Source of the DNA: Stomatobaculum longum
GTDB lineage: Bacteria; Bacillota; Clostridia; Lachnospirales; Lachnospiraceae
NCBI GenBank assembly: GCA_905370385.1
Contig: CAJPKN010000030.1
Coordinates: 1 to 14,056 of the forward strand
Reading direction: 5' to 3'
DNA length: 14,056 bases
Below the pieces are notes generated by a model, which saw only the letters and a list, made by a program, of their open reading frames with translations, was not told the DNA's origin and made no database searches. The position numbers and the translations under genes are program-made. Positions 6,596-12,609 of this stretch are shown in pieces; the first letter of the stretch is position 1, and each line of letters starts with the position of its first letter.

Positions 6596-7066
6596 TCAGG
6601 CGAATTCCTGCTCGGTTCTCTCGATAATCTCGTTCTGGAGCTTCGGATCAAGGTTGTTGAAGTAGTCACTGTAGCCCGCGACACGGACAATGAGGTCCTT
6701 GTACTCCTCCGGGTTCTTCTGCGCATCAAGCAGGGTCTCGCGGCTGATGACGTTGAACTGCAGGTGGTGACCCCACATCTCGAAGTAGGAGCGAATCAAA
6801 GCCGCCAGGTTGTCAATGCCCTTCTGGCCTGCGAGCGCAGCCGGGGTAAACTTCTGGTTCAGGAGGCAGCCACCGGTGTGGCGCTGATCCATCTTCGCGC
6901 AAGAGATCACGACAGAGGTCGGTCCGTTGGTATCGCCGCCCTTGGTCGGAGAAATACCGTCTGCCAGCGGCATGTGCGCGCGGCGTCCGCCTGCGTCTGC
7001 AATCATCACATCACCGAAGTAGACGTGGCAGGTTGTCGGAAGCCCCGCAAACCGCTGCCTGGCAGT
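6596..7066 (-). pseudogene. C-terminal remnant of a glycyl radical enzyme (PFL2/dehydratase-type)
   Basis: Only the last ~155 codons remain. The frame begins after a TAA at 7067-7069 and reads 'RFAGLPTTCHVYFGDVMIAD', 'GRRAHMPLADGISPTKGGDTNGP', 'TGGCLLNQKFTPAALAG' and 'GHHLQFNVI', ending with the glycyl radical loop 'VRVAGYSDYF' (radical Gly codon at 6674-6676). These are C-terminal signatures of the pyruvate formate-lyase-like/diol- and hydroxyproline-dehydratase/C-S-lyase group, whose full proteins have about 800 residues. The catalytic Cys-Glu loop and ~650 N-terminal residues are missing, and there is no ribosome binding site. The break falls within about 20 bases of the end of the reductase gene upstream, so a deletion (or assembly join) removed the rest. 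Without the Cys loop the fragment cannot catalyse; rescue of a damaged enzyme as by YfiD-type spare domains is conceivable, but the lack of a start signal argues against it. The substrate class cannot be read from the tail alone. Confidence 0.85.
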
Positions 7067-7080
7067 TTACGGGCTTACGC

Positions 7081-8094
7081 TTATTCCGCTATTTTCAGTA
7101 AAGTCTTGCCGTTCGAGCCTCCCGCCGTCACTTTGGCGAGCGCCTCATTGACCCGATCGAGCGAATAGACGCTGTCAATCGATGCCTGCAAGGGATTTTC
7201 TCGGTCAAACAGCTTTCCGATTTCTTCCAGTTGTTTTCCGCTCTCATGCACAAACAAAAAATCATAGCTCTGGTTTTTGGCCGCAGCCATCTTGTCATAC
7301 TTGCTGCCCGCAATCCGGAACAGGATGCGCTTCCAAAACGGCATACCGCTTCTCTCCGCGAAGCGTCCGTTCGGCATTCCCCGCAATGAGACCAGACTTC
7401 CGCCCTGCTTCAAAATTGAAAACTCATCCGGAAGTTCCCGATCTCCGAGGGTATCCAACACATGATCCACATTGGACAGTTGATCTACGTAACGCGCTTT
7501 CTTATAATCGATAAACTTCTCCACACCGAGACGCTTTACCCGCGCTTCGTTATCTCCGTCTCCGCTGCCGTTGGTATAGACGTGCAGCCCGAGGCTCTTT
7601 GCCACCGGAATCGCCATGGCGCCGAGACTACCTGTTCCTCCTGAGATAAAGACGCTCTCCCCTGCCTTAACCTTCATGATTTCAAATGCCTGCATGGCCG
7701 TAAGCGCGGTTAAGGGGACAGTCGCAGCCTCTTCAAAGGACAGATACTCCGGTATGCGTGCAAGCGCATCTTCCCGAACTGCCGCATACTCGGCAAACGC
7801 CCCGATTTTCTTTAAGGGCATTCTGCCGTAAACACGGTCCCCTACTTGAAGGCGGGTCGCATTTTTCCCCGTTTTTTCGACGATACCCGCAAACTCATTT
7901 CCCATCACGAGCGGCATTTTATAAGAAACAATCATCTTCACTTCACCGCGCATAATCATATTGTCAAGCGGATTTACCGCTGCCGCCATCACCTTGACCA
8001 GAACCTCATCCGCTCCCGGCTCCGGAATCGGAAGCTCCCGGATTTCCAATTCTCTGCCGTTCTTATCATACTGTGTCAAAACCGCTGCTTTCAT
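7081..8094 (-). CDS. Quinone oxidoreductase-like, zinc-independent MDR family NADP-dependent reductase
   Basis: The 337-residue protein belongs to the medium-chain dehydrogenase/reductase superfamily. It has the N-terminal GroES-like domain ('VKVMAAAVNPLDNMIMRG', 'PLVMGNEFAGIVEKTG', 'VGDRVYG') and a Rossmann nucleotide-binding loop 'VFISGGTGSLGAMAIPVAK' (148-166). The Cys/His ligands of zinc alcohol dehydrogenases are absent, which places it with quinone oxidoreductases and enone reductases. It probably reduces quinones or alpha,beta-unsaturated carbonyls with NADPH in the cytoplasm. I chose the ATG at 8092-8094 (GGAAGGAAAG just upstream); the open frame continues 72 bases further but without a site. 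Its first 29 bases overlap the end of the Rrf2 gene in another frame, so it is translationally tied to its likely regulator. It is last in the nitroreductase-Rrf2-reductase operon. Confidence 0.87.
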   Translation of the reverse strand: MKAAVLTQYDKNGRELEIRELPIPEPGADEVLVKVMAAAVNPLDNMIMRGEVKMIVSYKMPLVMGNEFAGIVEKTGKNATRLQVGDRVYGRMPLKKIGAFAEYAAVREDALARIPEYLSFEEAATVPLTALTAMQAFEIMKVKAGESVFISGGTGSLGAMAIPVAKSLGLHVYTNGSGDGDNEARVKRLGVEKFIDYKKARYVDQLSNVDHVLDTLGDRELPDEFSILKQGGSLVSLRGMPNGRFAERSGMPFWKRILFRIAGSKYDKMAAAKNQSYDFLFVHESGKQLEEIGKLFDRENPLQASIDSVYSLDRVNEALAKVTAGGSNGKTLLKIAE

Positions 8095-8545
8095 TTTCTT
8101 TCCTTCCCCCGTCAGTTTCGTGCCTATTTTCAATATAATTCCGCATATTGCCGATGCAGTCGGCAAGTGTCATATTTCGCAGTTCACGCTCAACCCCTGC
8201 TTCCATGTCACGAAACATTCCGCCGAGAACCGGCCGGATGTTGTGTCCTACGATACAGGCATCATTCGGGTTTTGATGGAGATCAAAGAGATGCAGGGAG
8301 GGCGTATCCGTCACCGCACTGTAGATCTCAAACAGCGTGATATCCTTTGCCGCTTTGGCGAGATGCATTCCGCTGATTCCGCGCCTGCTCTCTATGATGC
8401 CCGCCTTACCGAGCTTCGCAGTCAGTTTCCGGATATAGCTCGGGTTGGTCCCGACGCTGGCTGCAAGCTGTTCCGAATTCATTTCCCGATCCGCTTCCGA
8501 AATGAGAATCAGCGTGTGGATTGCGGATGAAAACTTTGTATCCAT
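8066..8545 (-). CDS. Rrf2 family transcriptional regulator (no Fe-S cysteine triad)
   Basis: The 159-residue protein starts 'MDTKFSSAIHTLILIS' and has the Rrf2 winged helix: 'NSEQLAASVGTNPSYIRKLTAKLGKAGIIESRRGISG' (23-59), i.e. recognition helix plus wing, then the dimerisation helix region. Iron-sulfur members (IscR, NsrR) carry three clustered cysteines near residue 95; here only C97 ('NDACIVGHN') and C130 ('LADCIGN') exist, as in YwnA-type members, so an Fe-S cluster is unlikely and thiol- or ligand-based sensing is more plausible. GGAGG lies 7 bases before the ATG. It is sandwiched in the operon 2 bases after the nitroreductase and overlapping the reductase by 29 bases. The perfect palindrome at 9399-9411, over the start point of the operon promoter, is the obvious candidate operator for autoregulation. 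Confidence 0.88.
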   Translation of the reverse strand: MDTKFSSAIHTLILISEADREMNSEQLAASVGTNPSYIRKLTAKLGKAGIIESRRGISGMHLAKAAKDITLFEIYSAVTDTPSLHLFDLHQNPNDACIVGHNIRPVLGGMFRDMEAGVERELRNMTLADCIGNMRNYIENRHETDGGRKENESSGFDTV

Positions 8546-8547
8546 TG

Positions 8548-9360
8548 TCAGACCTCCGGGCGATAGCTCGCGATATACTCCGTATTTTCTGCCGTCACCA
8601 GATGCGGATCCTTCTGAACAAAATGCCCCTTGAATCCGTCCTCGTTTGCCGCGATTTCAAAATGGCAGAGCGCAATGCCGAGATCCACTTTCTGCACATC
8701 TCCGGTTGTCTCGTTCGCATAACCTCTCGTTTTCACCTCGTAAAAATGAACCGCATCCGCATCTACGACTGCCCTCCAAGGCTGCTTATTGGTCGCAGAC
8801 GGCGCCAGTCTCACCATCTCAAGCGGCTTTTCCCATTTGCCCGCTTCTTCCCGACGCAGCGGATGCTCGAAATCCCCTTGGTAGAACAGCGACTCGAAGG
8901 GATTGCGCGCATCGGACTTCATTCCCTTGCGCATCAGGCTCTCTCGGACAGAGCGTTTCTCCGCAGCGTAGCCGAGCGGCGAAACCGCCGGCATCACCTC
9001 ATCCGGCTGCAATTTGACAGCCTTCTCAAACGCCTTGCGGTCGATGGTCGCGGCAAGCCATACCGTACCGAGTCCGAGTTCGCTTGCATAGAGCACGAAC
9101 TTCTCAAAGCTATAGCCGAAGGCAAGCTCCGCATTTTCCTGTCTTTTATAACTTCCGGCCACATAGGTATCCGCGCCGAGTATGACCGGGCTGCTGACCT
9201 TGTCCCGCTTCGCATCGAGAATATCGAAGCGGATCGGAACACCGAAGGGGTTGCCCACCTCCGTCAGAAAAATCCGGATTTGACTCATGCTCTCTCCGTC
9301 GATTGCTTTCTCCTGATAGGTTCTGACACTCTTTCTCTCTCGAATGGTCTCGCTTGTCAT
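8548..9360 (-). CDS. Nitroreductase family protein (TM1586-like)
   Basis: The 270-residue protein has the nitroreductase start 'IRERKSVRTYQEKAI' (6-20), whose Arg/Ser/Arg residues bind the FMN phosphate, then 'ASELGLGTVWLAATIDRKAF' (92-111) and a second, equivalent half with 'MVRLAPSATNKQPWRAVVDA' (182-201), the SxTNKQPW motif lining the flavin. Two nitroreductase-like repeats on one chain of this length fit the TM1586-type nitroreductases, which bind FMN within a single polypeptide. It likely reduces quinones, nitro compounds or related electrophiles with NAD(P)H. The ribosome binding site is weak (GAG nine bases before ATG), but the conserved start motif supports this position. It is the first gene of the operon with the Rrf2 regulator and MDR reductase, behind a near-consensus promoter. 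Confidence 0.87.
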   Translation of the reverse strand: MTSETIRERKSVRTYQEKAIDGESMSQIRIFLTEVGNPFGVPIRFDILDAKRDKVSSPVILGADTYVAGSYKRQENAELAFGYSFEKFVLYASELGLGTVWLAATIDRKAFEKAVKLQPDEVMPAVSPLGYAAEKRSVRESLMRKGMKSDARNPFESLFYQGDFEHPLRREEAGKWEKPLEMVRLAPSATNKQPWRAVVDADAVHFYEVKTRGYANETTGDVQKVDLGIALCHFEIAANEDGFKGHFVQKDPHLVTAENTEYIASYRPEV

Positions 9361-9398
9361 CTTATTTCTCGCTTTCTCAAGTGCATTTAACTTGTATT

Positions 9399-9411
9399 TG
9401 TATCTGATACA
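9399..9411. promoter_or_regulatory. Perfect 13-bp palindrome, candidate operator of the Rrf2 regulator
   Basis: TGTATCTGATACA is a perfect inverted repeat (6-base arms around one base). It covers the expected transcription start of the nitroreductase operon promoter at 9415-9443, a position suited to repression. The Rrf2 protein encoded in this operon is the nearest candidate; its binding is inferred from position only. A second weak repeat, CAAGT/ACTTG with 7 bases between, lies at 9379-9395. Confidence 0.6.
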
Positions 9412-9414
9412 TTT

Positions 9415-9443
9415 ACTTTATCCCGAGTTCTGTGCGCTGTCAA
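9415..9443 (-). promoter_or_regulatory. Sigma-A type promoter of the nitroreductase-Rrf2-reductase operon
   Basis: On the minus strand, a perfect -35 TTGACA (9438-9443) is followed after exactly 17 bases by TAAAGT (9415-9420, 4 of 6 to TATAAT). The start point would fall near 9408, about 48 bases before the ATG at 9360 and inside the palindrome. Confidence 0.75.
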
Positions 9444-9499
9444 GTGAAAATACACTTTTTTTCAAGCTCATGTCACGCCGAAGCTTCCGGATCTCTTCT

Positions 9500-9551
9500 C
9501 CACAAATAAAACAAGCGCCGTCTTACCGTTTTGTATCGGTAAGACAGCGCC
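9500..9551 (-). terminator. Rho-independent terminator after the MarR gene and acetyltransferase remnant
   Basis: Arms GTCTTACCG (9520-9528) and CGGTAAGAC (9537-9545) pair perfectly over an 8-base loop and extend with GCGC on both sides. On the minus strand the stem is followed by TTGTTTTATTTG. The stem is symmetric enough to slow transcription on the other strand, but the T-run is only on this side. Confidence 0.8.
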
Positions 9552-9576
9552 GTCTTCTTATTTACAGCCACAAAGC

Positions 9577-9645
9577 TCATTTGTCCCAGTTTTTCTTTGC
9601 ATCCTCTTCGGTAATACGTCGAATGACCTTACAAGGGTTTGCGCC
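9577..9645 (-). pseudogene. C-terminal stub of a hexapeptide-repeat sugar O-acetyltransferase
   Basis: Directly after the MarR gene, in a different frame, 22 codons read 'GANPCKVIRRITEEDAKKNW' plus two residues and a TGA at 9577-9579. 'GNPC(R/K)VIR.ITEED.....' is the characteristic end of maltose/galactoside/serine-type hexapeptide acetyltransferases. The frame upstream overlaps the MarR gene and does not look like the left-handed beta helix, so only the tail of the gene remains, still followed by its terminator. It has no start signal and should not be functional. Confidence 0.6.
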
Positions 9646-9673
9646 TCGCTCGATGCTATGATCGATCAGAGAA

Positions 9674-10537
9674 TCACTTTTGCTTTCCTCTCCATTTTTC
9701 CAGAAGCTTGCCGAGCAGTTCATAGAGTGTTTTCTGCTCTTCTTCCGTAATCTCGTCAAAGAGGCCATTGTATTCCGCTTCCTGTCTGCCCGCAATCCCT
9801 TCCGCCGCTCGTTTTCCTTCCTCTGTCAGGCTGATGTCCTGAGAGCGGCGATCTCTCATGCTCTGTTCTCTCTCGATGAGCGCACGCAGTTCCAGCTTAC
9901 CGAGAATCTCGCTCACGGATGCTCTCTGTAACTGCAGGCGTTCCGTAAGCTCTCTCTGTGACATTGTCCCGCCGTTCTCGGAAAGCTCTTTTAACACGCG
10001 TTCCTGGCCGACGTATGCCCCCTGCCGATGAAACAGGTAGTGTCCGCATTCTCGCAGCCGAGCATACAGCCCCTTGGTCCCCTCGGCATCAATATCAAAC
10101 GGAAGCGTTCTTCCTGCTCTTTCTCCGTGACAACCCTCTCCCCCATGCATTCCGCGAGCGCGACATCCGTGAGATCCGCGCTCGCCGTGCGGTCCATGCT
10201 CGCCATGCGATCCATGCTCACCGTGCGATCCATGCTCACCGTGCGATCCATGCTCACCGTGCTGCACATGCTCACCGTGCGATCCATGCTCACCGTGCGA
10301 TCCATGCTCGCCATGCAATCCATGCTCGCCGTGCAAGAATTCCTCTTCACGACCATGTGCATCGCGTTCTCCTTTACGGCTCTTACCACTTCCGTGTTCC
10401 CAATCCGCCATCTCCGAACCTCCATTCAGTCTGCGCCCTCTCTCGCATTTCAGCTCACTCAGCGGGCAACGCCGGCCGCAGCCTCCGCATCTCTCCTCCG
10501 TAACGTTCAATTCTCTCTTCTCTGTATTCGTATTCAT
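9674..10537 (-). CDS. MarR family regulator with Cys-rich motif and histidine-repeat N-terminal extension
   Basis: The 287-residue protein has three parts. Residues 1-35 contain four cysteines, C17-x2-C20-x3-C24-x6-C31. Residues 69-122 are nine tandem six-residue units of the type HGEHGS with 17 histidines, followed by further H/C ('[18 protein letters not shown]', 123-140). Residues 145-287 form a MarR winged helix: '[25 protein letters not shown]' (192-216) is the helix-turn-helix and '[14 protein letters not shown]' (228-241) the wing with the family's DRR..D motif. Ordinary MarR proteins have about 145 residues, so half of this protein is extension. Cys and His density suggests binding of a transition metal such as Zn, Ni or Cu, or oxidant sensing; this is inference. 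GGAGG lies 11 bases before the ATG. It has its own promoter with a palindrome at the start point, so autoregulation is likely. No transporter or efflux gene is adjacent. Confidence 0.88.
   Translation of the reverse strand: MNTNTEKRELNVTEERCGGCGRRCPLSELKCERGRRLNGGSEMADWEHGSGKSRKGERDAHGREEEFLHGEHGLHGEHGSHGEHGSHGEHVQHGEHGSHGEHGSHGEHGSHGEHGPHGERGSHGCRARGMHGGEGCHGERAGRTLPFDIDAEGTKGLYARLRECGHYLFHRQGAYVGQERVLKELSENGGTMSQRELTERLQLQRASVSEILGKLELRALIEREQSMRDRRSQDISLTEEGKRAAEGIAGRQEAEYNGLFDEITEEEQKTLYELLGKLLEKWRGKQK
10172..10333 (-). repeat. In-frame 18-bp tandem repeat (nine units) encoding HGEHGx
   Basis: Nine 18-base units, on the plus strand of the form CCATGCTCACCGTGCGAT, lie in the MarR gene. 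Most units are identical or differ by one or two bases; one unit (encoding HGEHVQ) and the terminal HGEHGP and HGERGS units diverge. The near identity points to recent expansion by slippage or recombination, always in steps of six residues, so length changes keep the frame. Confidence 0.9.
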
Positions 10538-10587
10538 TCTATCATCAACCTCCGTATGCGTTATATCTTAACAAGTCATTTTTCAAT

Positions 10588-10605
10588 TAGTAAGGTGCCT
10601 TGCAA
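10588..10605. promoter_or_regulatory. Imperfect 18-bp palindrome, candidate MarR operator
   Basis: TAGTAAGGTGCCTTGCAA has a perfect AAGG/CCTT core and matching G and T positions further out (6 of 8 per arm). It sits just downstream of the -10 box, covering about +1 to +17 of the MarR gene's promoter, where binding would block transcription. Length and position suit a MarR dimer. Confidence 0.5.
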
Positions 10606-10610
10606 GATGT

Positions 10611-10639
10611 ATCATAATCTCGCTCCGTCATATTGTCAA
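10611..10639 (-). promoter_or_regulatory. Sigma-A promoter of the MarR-family gene
   Basis: On the minus strand, TTGACA (10634-10639) and TATGAT (10611-10616) are separated by exactly 17 bases, a nearly consensus promoter about 75 bases before the ATG at 10537. Confidence 0.8.
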
Positions 10640-10732
10640 GTACCTTTCTATTTTTTGGACTTTGACTGTCTGCAATCCTCTGAGCTCACTTTGCGACGCT
10701 CTCAATCGGTATTACATCAGCATATGGTCAAC

Positions 10733-10784
10733 AGAAAAAAGAGGCTGCAATGCCCGCTAAAGTTCGGGATCTCAGCCTCTTTCT
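10733..10784 (-). terminator. Rho-independent terminator after the XRE regulator gene
   Basis: Arms AAAGAGGCTG (10738-10747) and CAGCCTCTTT (10773-10782) pair perfectly, with an inner CCCG/CGGG stem. On the minus strand the stem is followed by a TTTTTT run, about 45 bases after the XRE stop codon. Confidence 0.85.
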
Positions 10785-10826
10785 TCCGTTCCATGCGATG
10801 CAACAGAATATCTATCATTACCTTCA

Positions 10827-11030
10827 TCACTCATCTTCAAATTCAAACAGTTCTTCAACGCTTTTATGAAATACCTTTGCGATGTCCATGGCGAGTTTCA
10901 GCGAGGGATTGTATTTGCCGTTCTCGAGATGGACTATCGTTTCTCTTCTGGCGCCGACCATCTCTGCCAACTCGCTTTGCTTATAGCCTGCCTCCTCGCG
11001 ATATTGCTTTATCTTGGTTTTTAGCGCCAT
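10827..11030 (-). CDS. Small XRE/Cro-type helix-turn-helix regulator
   Basis: This 67-residue protein is essentially one Cro/C1-type helix-turn-helix domain: '[20 protein letters not shown]' then '[20 protein letters not shown]' (helix 3 making the DNA contacts), then '[20 protein letters not shown]', which matches the end of compact bacterial XRE regulators of the YozG type. AAGGGA lies 8 bases before the ATG. Its start is 2 bases after the stop of the membrane protein gene, so both are one operon, and the terminator follows. The three operator-like repeats at the operon promoter make it a probable autorepressor. The signal is unknown; the co-encoded membrane protein may be the input or the target. 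Confidence 0.9.
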   Translation of the reverse strand: MALKTKIKQYREEAGYKQSELAEMVGARRETIVHLENGKYNPSLKLAMDIAKVFHKSVEELFEFEDE

Positions 11031-11032
11031 GA

Positions 11033-11440
11033 TTACAGTCCCTTCTTATCGAAAAGAACGAATAAGGCAGTTCTTAAAATGCTCATGGTAAATAGCACCC
11101 CCAGTATCATCCAGCCCATACTTGCTGCATTTAGCAGTTCTACATGGGATAGTATGCCCCCGGCAAAGGCAATCACAAGCAGCAGGCAAAACGCTATCTT
11201 GTAACAGATGGCATCGCAGCGCTTCATATTTGCGCTTGCAAGTTCATCCACCTGCTCTTTTTGATAGCTCAGTTTGCGCCAAACGAGGAGCACCAGAAGG
11301 AACAACGGAACAAGCTGCCACTTTGTGTGTGCATATTCCGGTTTCCAATCCGTTCTAGACCACAGCCAATACTGCCAACACAGAACCAGTATAAAGGCGG
11401 GTGTAATGAATAACTGCTCCGCTAACGAGACTCTCCTCAT
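11033..11440 (-). CDS. Small four-helix integral membrane protein, partner of the XRE regulator
   Basis: The 135-residue protein has four hydrophobic segments at about 10-28, 42-55, 79-98 and 104-130, with a charged loop '[20 protein letters not shown]' (55-74) after the second. No catalytic motif is visible and I do not recognise the family. Small XRE regulators of this kind are often encoded with a short multi-pass membrane protein in Clostridia and Bacilli, where the membrane partner is usually uncharacterised. AAGGAAAG precedes the ATG by a few bases. It is the first gene of the two-gene operon and its promoter carries the three repeats. It may be a membrane-bound anti-repressor or an unrelated target. 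Confidence 0.8.
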   Translation of the reverse strand: MRRVSLAEQLFITPAFILVLCWQYWLWSRTDWKPEYAHTKWQLVPLFLLVLLVWRKLSYQKEQVDELASANMKRCDAICYKIAFCLLLVIAFAGGILSHVELLNAASMGWMILGVLFTMSILRTALFVLFDKKGL

Positions 11441-11459
11441 ATGACTTTCCTTTCAAAAA

Positions 11460-11475
11460 GTGATGTATTTGTAAC
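11460..11475 (+). promoter_or_regulatory. Operator-like repeat, copy 3 (inverted orientation, downstream of the start point)
   Basis: GTGATGTATTTGTAAC reads on the plus strand, opposite to the least symmetrical copy (copy 1). It lies between the transcription start and the ribosome binding site of the membrane protein gene. Shared consensus of the three copies: GTGAWRTATTTNTMAC. Confidence 0.65.
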
Positions 11476-11479
11476 TTGT

Positions 11480-11495
11480 GTGATAAATATATCAC
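11480..11495 (-). promoter_or_regulatory. Operator-like repeat, copy 2 (over the -10 box)
   Basis: GTGATATATTTATCAC is the most symmetrical copy, with perfect GTGATA/TATCAC arms around TATT. It covers the -10 hexamer of the operon promoter, so bound protein would exclude RNA polymerase. Its centre is 20 bases from that of copy 3, close to two helical turns. Confidence 0.75.
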
Positions 11496-11514
11496 TTCAT
11501 TTCAGATGAGTCAA
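11486..11514 (-). promoter_or_regulatory. Sigma-A promoter of the membrane protein-XRE operon
   Basis: TTGACT (11509-11514) and TATATT (11486-11491) are 17 bases apart on the minus strand, each one base off consensus. The predicted start, near 11480, is about 40 bases before the ATG at 11440. Confidence 0.8.
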
Positions 11515-11522
11515 TCCTATAT

Positions 11523-11538
11523 GTTAGAAATATTTCAC
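11523..11538 (-). promoter_or_regulatory. Operator-like repeat, copy 1 (upstream of the -35 box)
   Basis: GTGAAATATTTCTAAC lies 9 bases upstream of the -35 hexamer. Its centre is 43 bases from that of copy 2, close to four helical turns, so all three copies would face roughly the same side of the helix. Confidence 0.65.
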
Positions 11539-11589
11539 TTTTTGGGGTGCTGTTTTCTTAGGCCTCGAGAAGAAAGAACATAAGCATCT

Positions 11590-11629
11590 CAAAAAAGCCC
11601 TCTGCTGTATTGCTACAGCAAAAGGGCTC
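11590..11629 (-). terminator. Rho-independent terminator after the 218-residue membrane protein gene
   Basis: AGCCCT (11596-11601) pairs with AGGGCT (11623-11628), with an inner CTGCTGTA/TACAGCA stem around a short loop. On the minus strand it is followed by TTTTTT. The 100 bases between it and the gene's stop at 11728 hold nothing else I can support. Confidence 0.85.
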
Positions 11630-11727
11630 CCAATACAAGGCTCTCCGCGAGAAGGCCGGAATGTACGCGAAGAAACGCCTATCTGAATCAACGCTTTACA
11701 GCTGTTTATAAGCGGAGAAGCACAGCG

Positions 11728-12384
11728 TTACGAATTTGCATCCTCACCACCGTTATCTTCCCGGTTTCCACTCCGGGAGAATACCGTGAAGAGCAACGCA
11801 GCACCCGCCAGTACGCCACACACCACATTCAGAAGAAACGCAATTCTTTTTGTATCGCTTCCACTGTTGACAAAATAAGGTTTCCATATTCCCCTCGTCA
11901 GAACACCGAATATAATTGCCACCGACAGGCCGTAAAAAATGCCGGAAATGATTCGCATCGGCAAAGTCTTGTAAATGATATTCTCCGGAAGATTACGCAT
12001 ATTCAGGAGAAGGGCAAATCCTGTGAGAAGCAGGTAAACAACCGAGACAAAGATGCAATAGGCAACAGAATCCGGATTCATGCTTTCAAACGCAATTGCA
12101 CCGACAAGTCCGGTAAAAACACTACAGCTGAAAATAATAAAGGAACAGGAAATCTGTTTGATGTGTGTCAGGATTGCAATAAGCGCTTCTGTCAAGGCCA
12201 ACACCGAAACAAAGCTCATCCACGGGTGTCCCGGAATCAAAGCCTGAATTGCGGGGTTCGTATTGCACAAAATTAGGCTCACAAGAAATCCGACCGCATA
12301 CGGCATATACAGTATGATAAAGCCAAAGGCACTCAGAGCGATATTAACGCCGAAAAAGGCCAATATAATCACAAGTGCGGGCAT
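11728..12384 (-). CDS. Multi-pass integral membrane protein, unknown function
   Basis: The ATG at 12382-12384 is preceded by AGGAGGAGGGGG, so I prefer it to the TTG 21 bases upstream that would precede or overlap that site. The 218-residue product has about six or seven hydrophobic spans (roughly 3-25, 28-46, 57-74, 78-99, 108-128, 143-163 and 181-202) and a short hydrophilic, acidic tail ('SRSGNREDNGGEDANS'). No enzymatic or transporter motif is evident and the family is not recognised. It lies about 225 bases downstream of the two-component system with no clear terminator in between, so it could be read with the kinase operon or from its own promoter; no convincing -35/-10 pair was found in 12385-12609. 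Its own terminator follows. Confidence 0.75.
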   Translation of the reverse strand: MPALVIILAFFGVNIALSAFGFIILYMPYAVGFLVSLILCNTNPAIQALIPGHPWMSFVSVLALTEALIAILTHIKQISCSFIIFSCSVFTGLVGAIAFESMNPDSVAYCIFVSVVYLLLTGFALLLNMRNLPENIIYKTLPMRIISGIFYGLSVAIIFGVLTRGIWKPYFVNSGSDTKRIAFLLNVVCGVLAGAALLFTVFSRSGNREDNGGEDANS

Positions 12385-12609
12385 ATTCCCCCTCCTCCTA
12401 TGCAAGCGTTTCCTCGAAATTATCCCGCTTCTATTTTATCATAGGCTTATCTCAAAATATATCTTGCTATTCTTAGTTTGATTGCATTTAGATATTTTAT
12501 AATTTTATCTGATTTGGAATCAACATCAGACCTTAACACCGATTGTCTCAAAGTTTATGGAGCAAGTGTCCGCGTCCTTTCGGTAATGCTTCGAATTTTC
12601 CCCTTCTTC

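Noticed and set aside
8521..9390. Plus-strand open frame of 289 codons antisense to the nitroreductase gene
   Set aside because: It mirrors the codon pattern of the nitroreductase, whose FMN motifs are unmistakable; no recognisable protein motif and no ribosome binding site on the plus strand.
10172..10333. Regular repeats considered as a CRISPR array
   Set aside because: Units are contiguous 18-bp repeats without unique spacers and are in frame inside a MarR gene, so this is a coding tandem repeat.
10028..11032. Long plus-strand open frame (334 codons) opposite the MarR and XRE genes
   Set aside because: It is a shadow created by the repetitive His-rich coding region and lacks a ribosome binding site; its product is a low-complexity repeat (MLTVRS-type) antisense to a clear MarR gene and crosses two terminators/promoters of the other strand.
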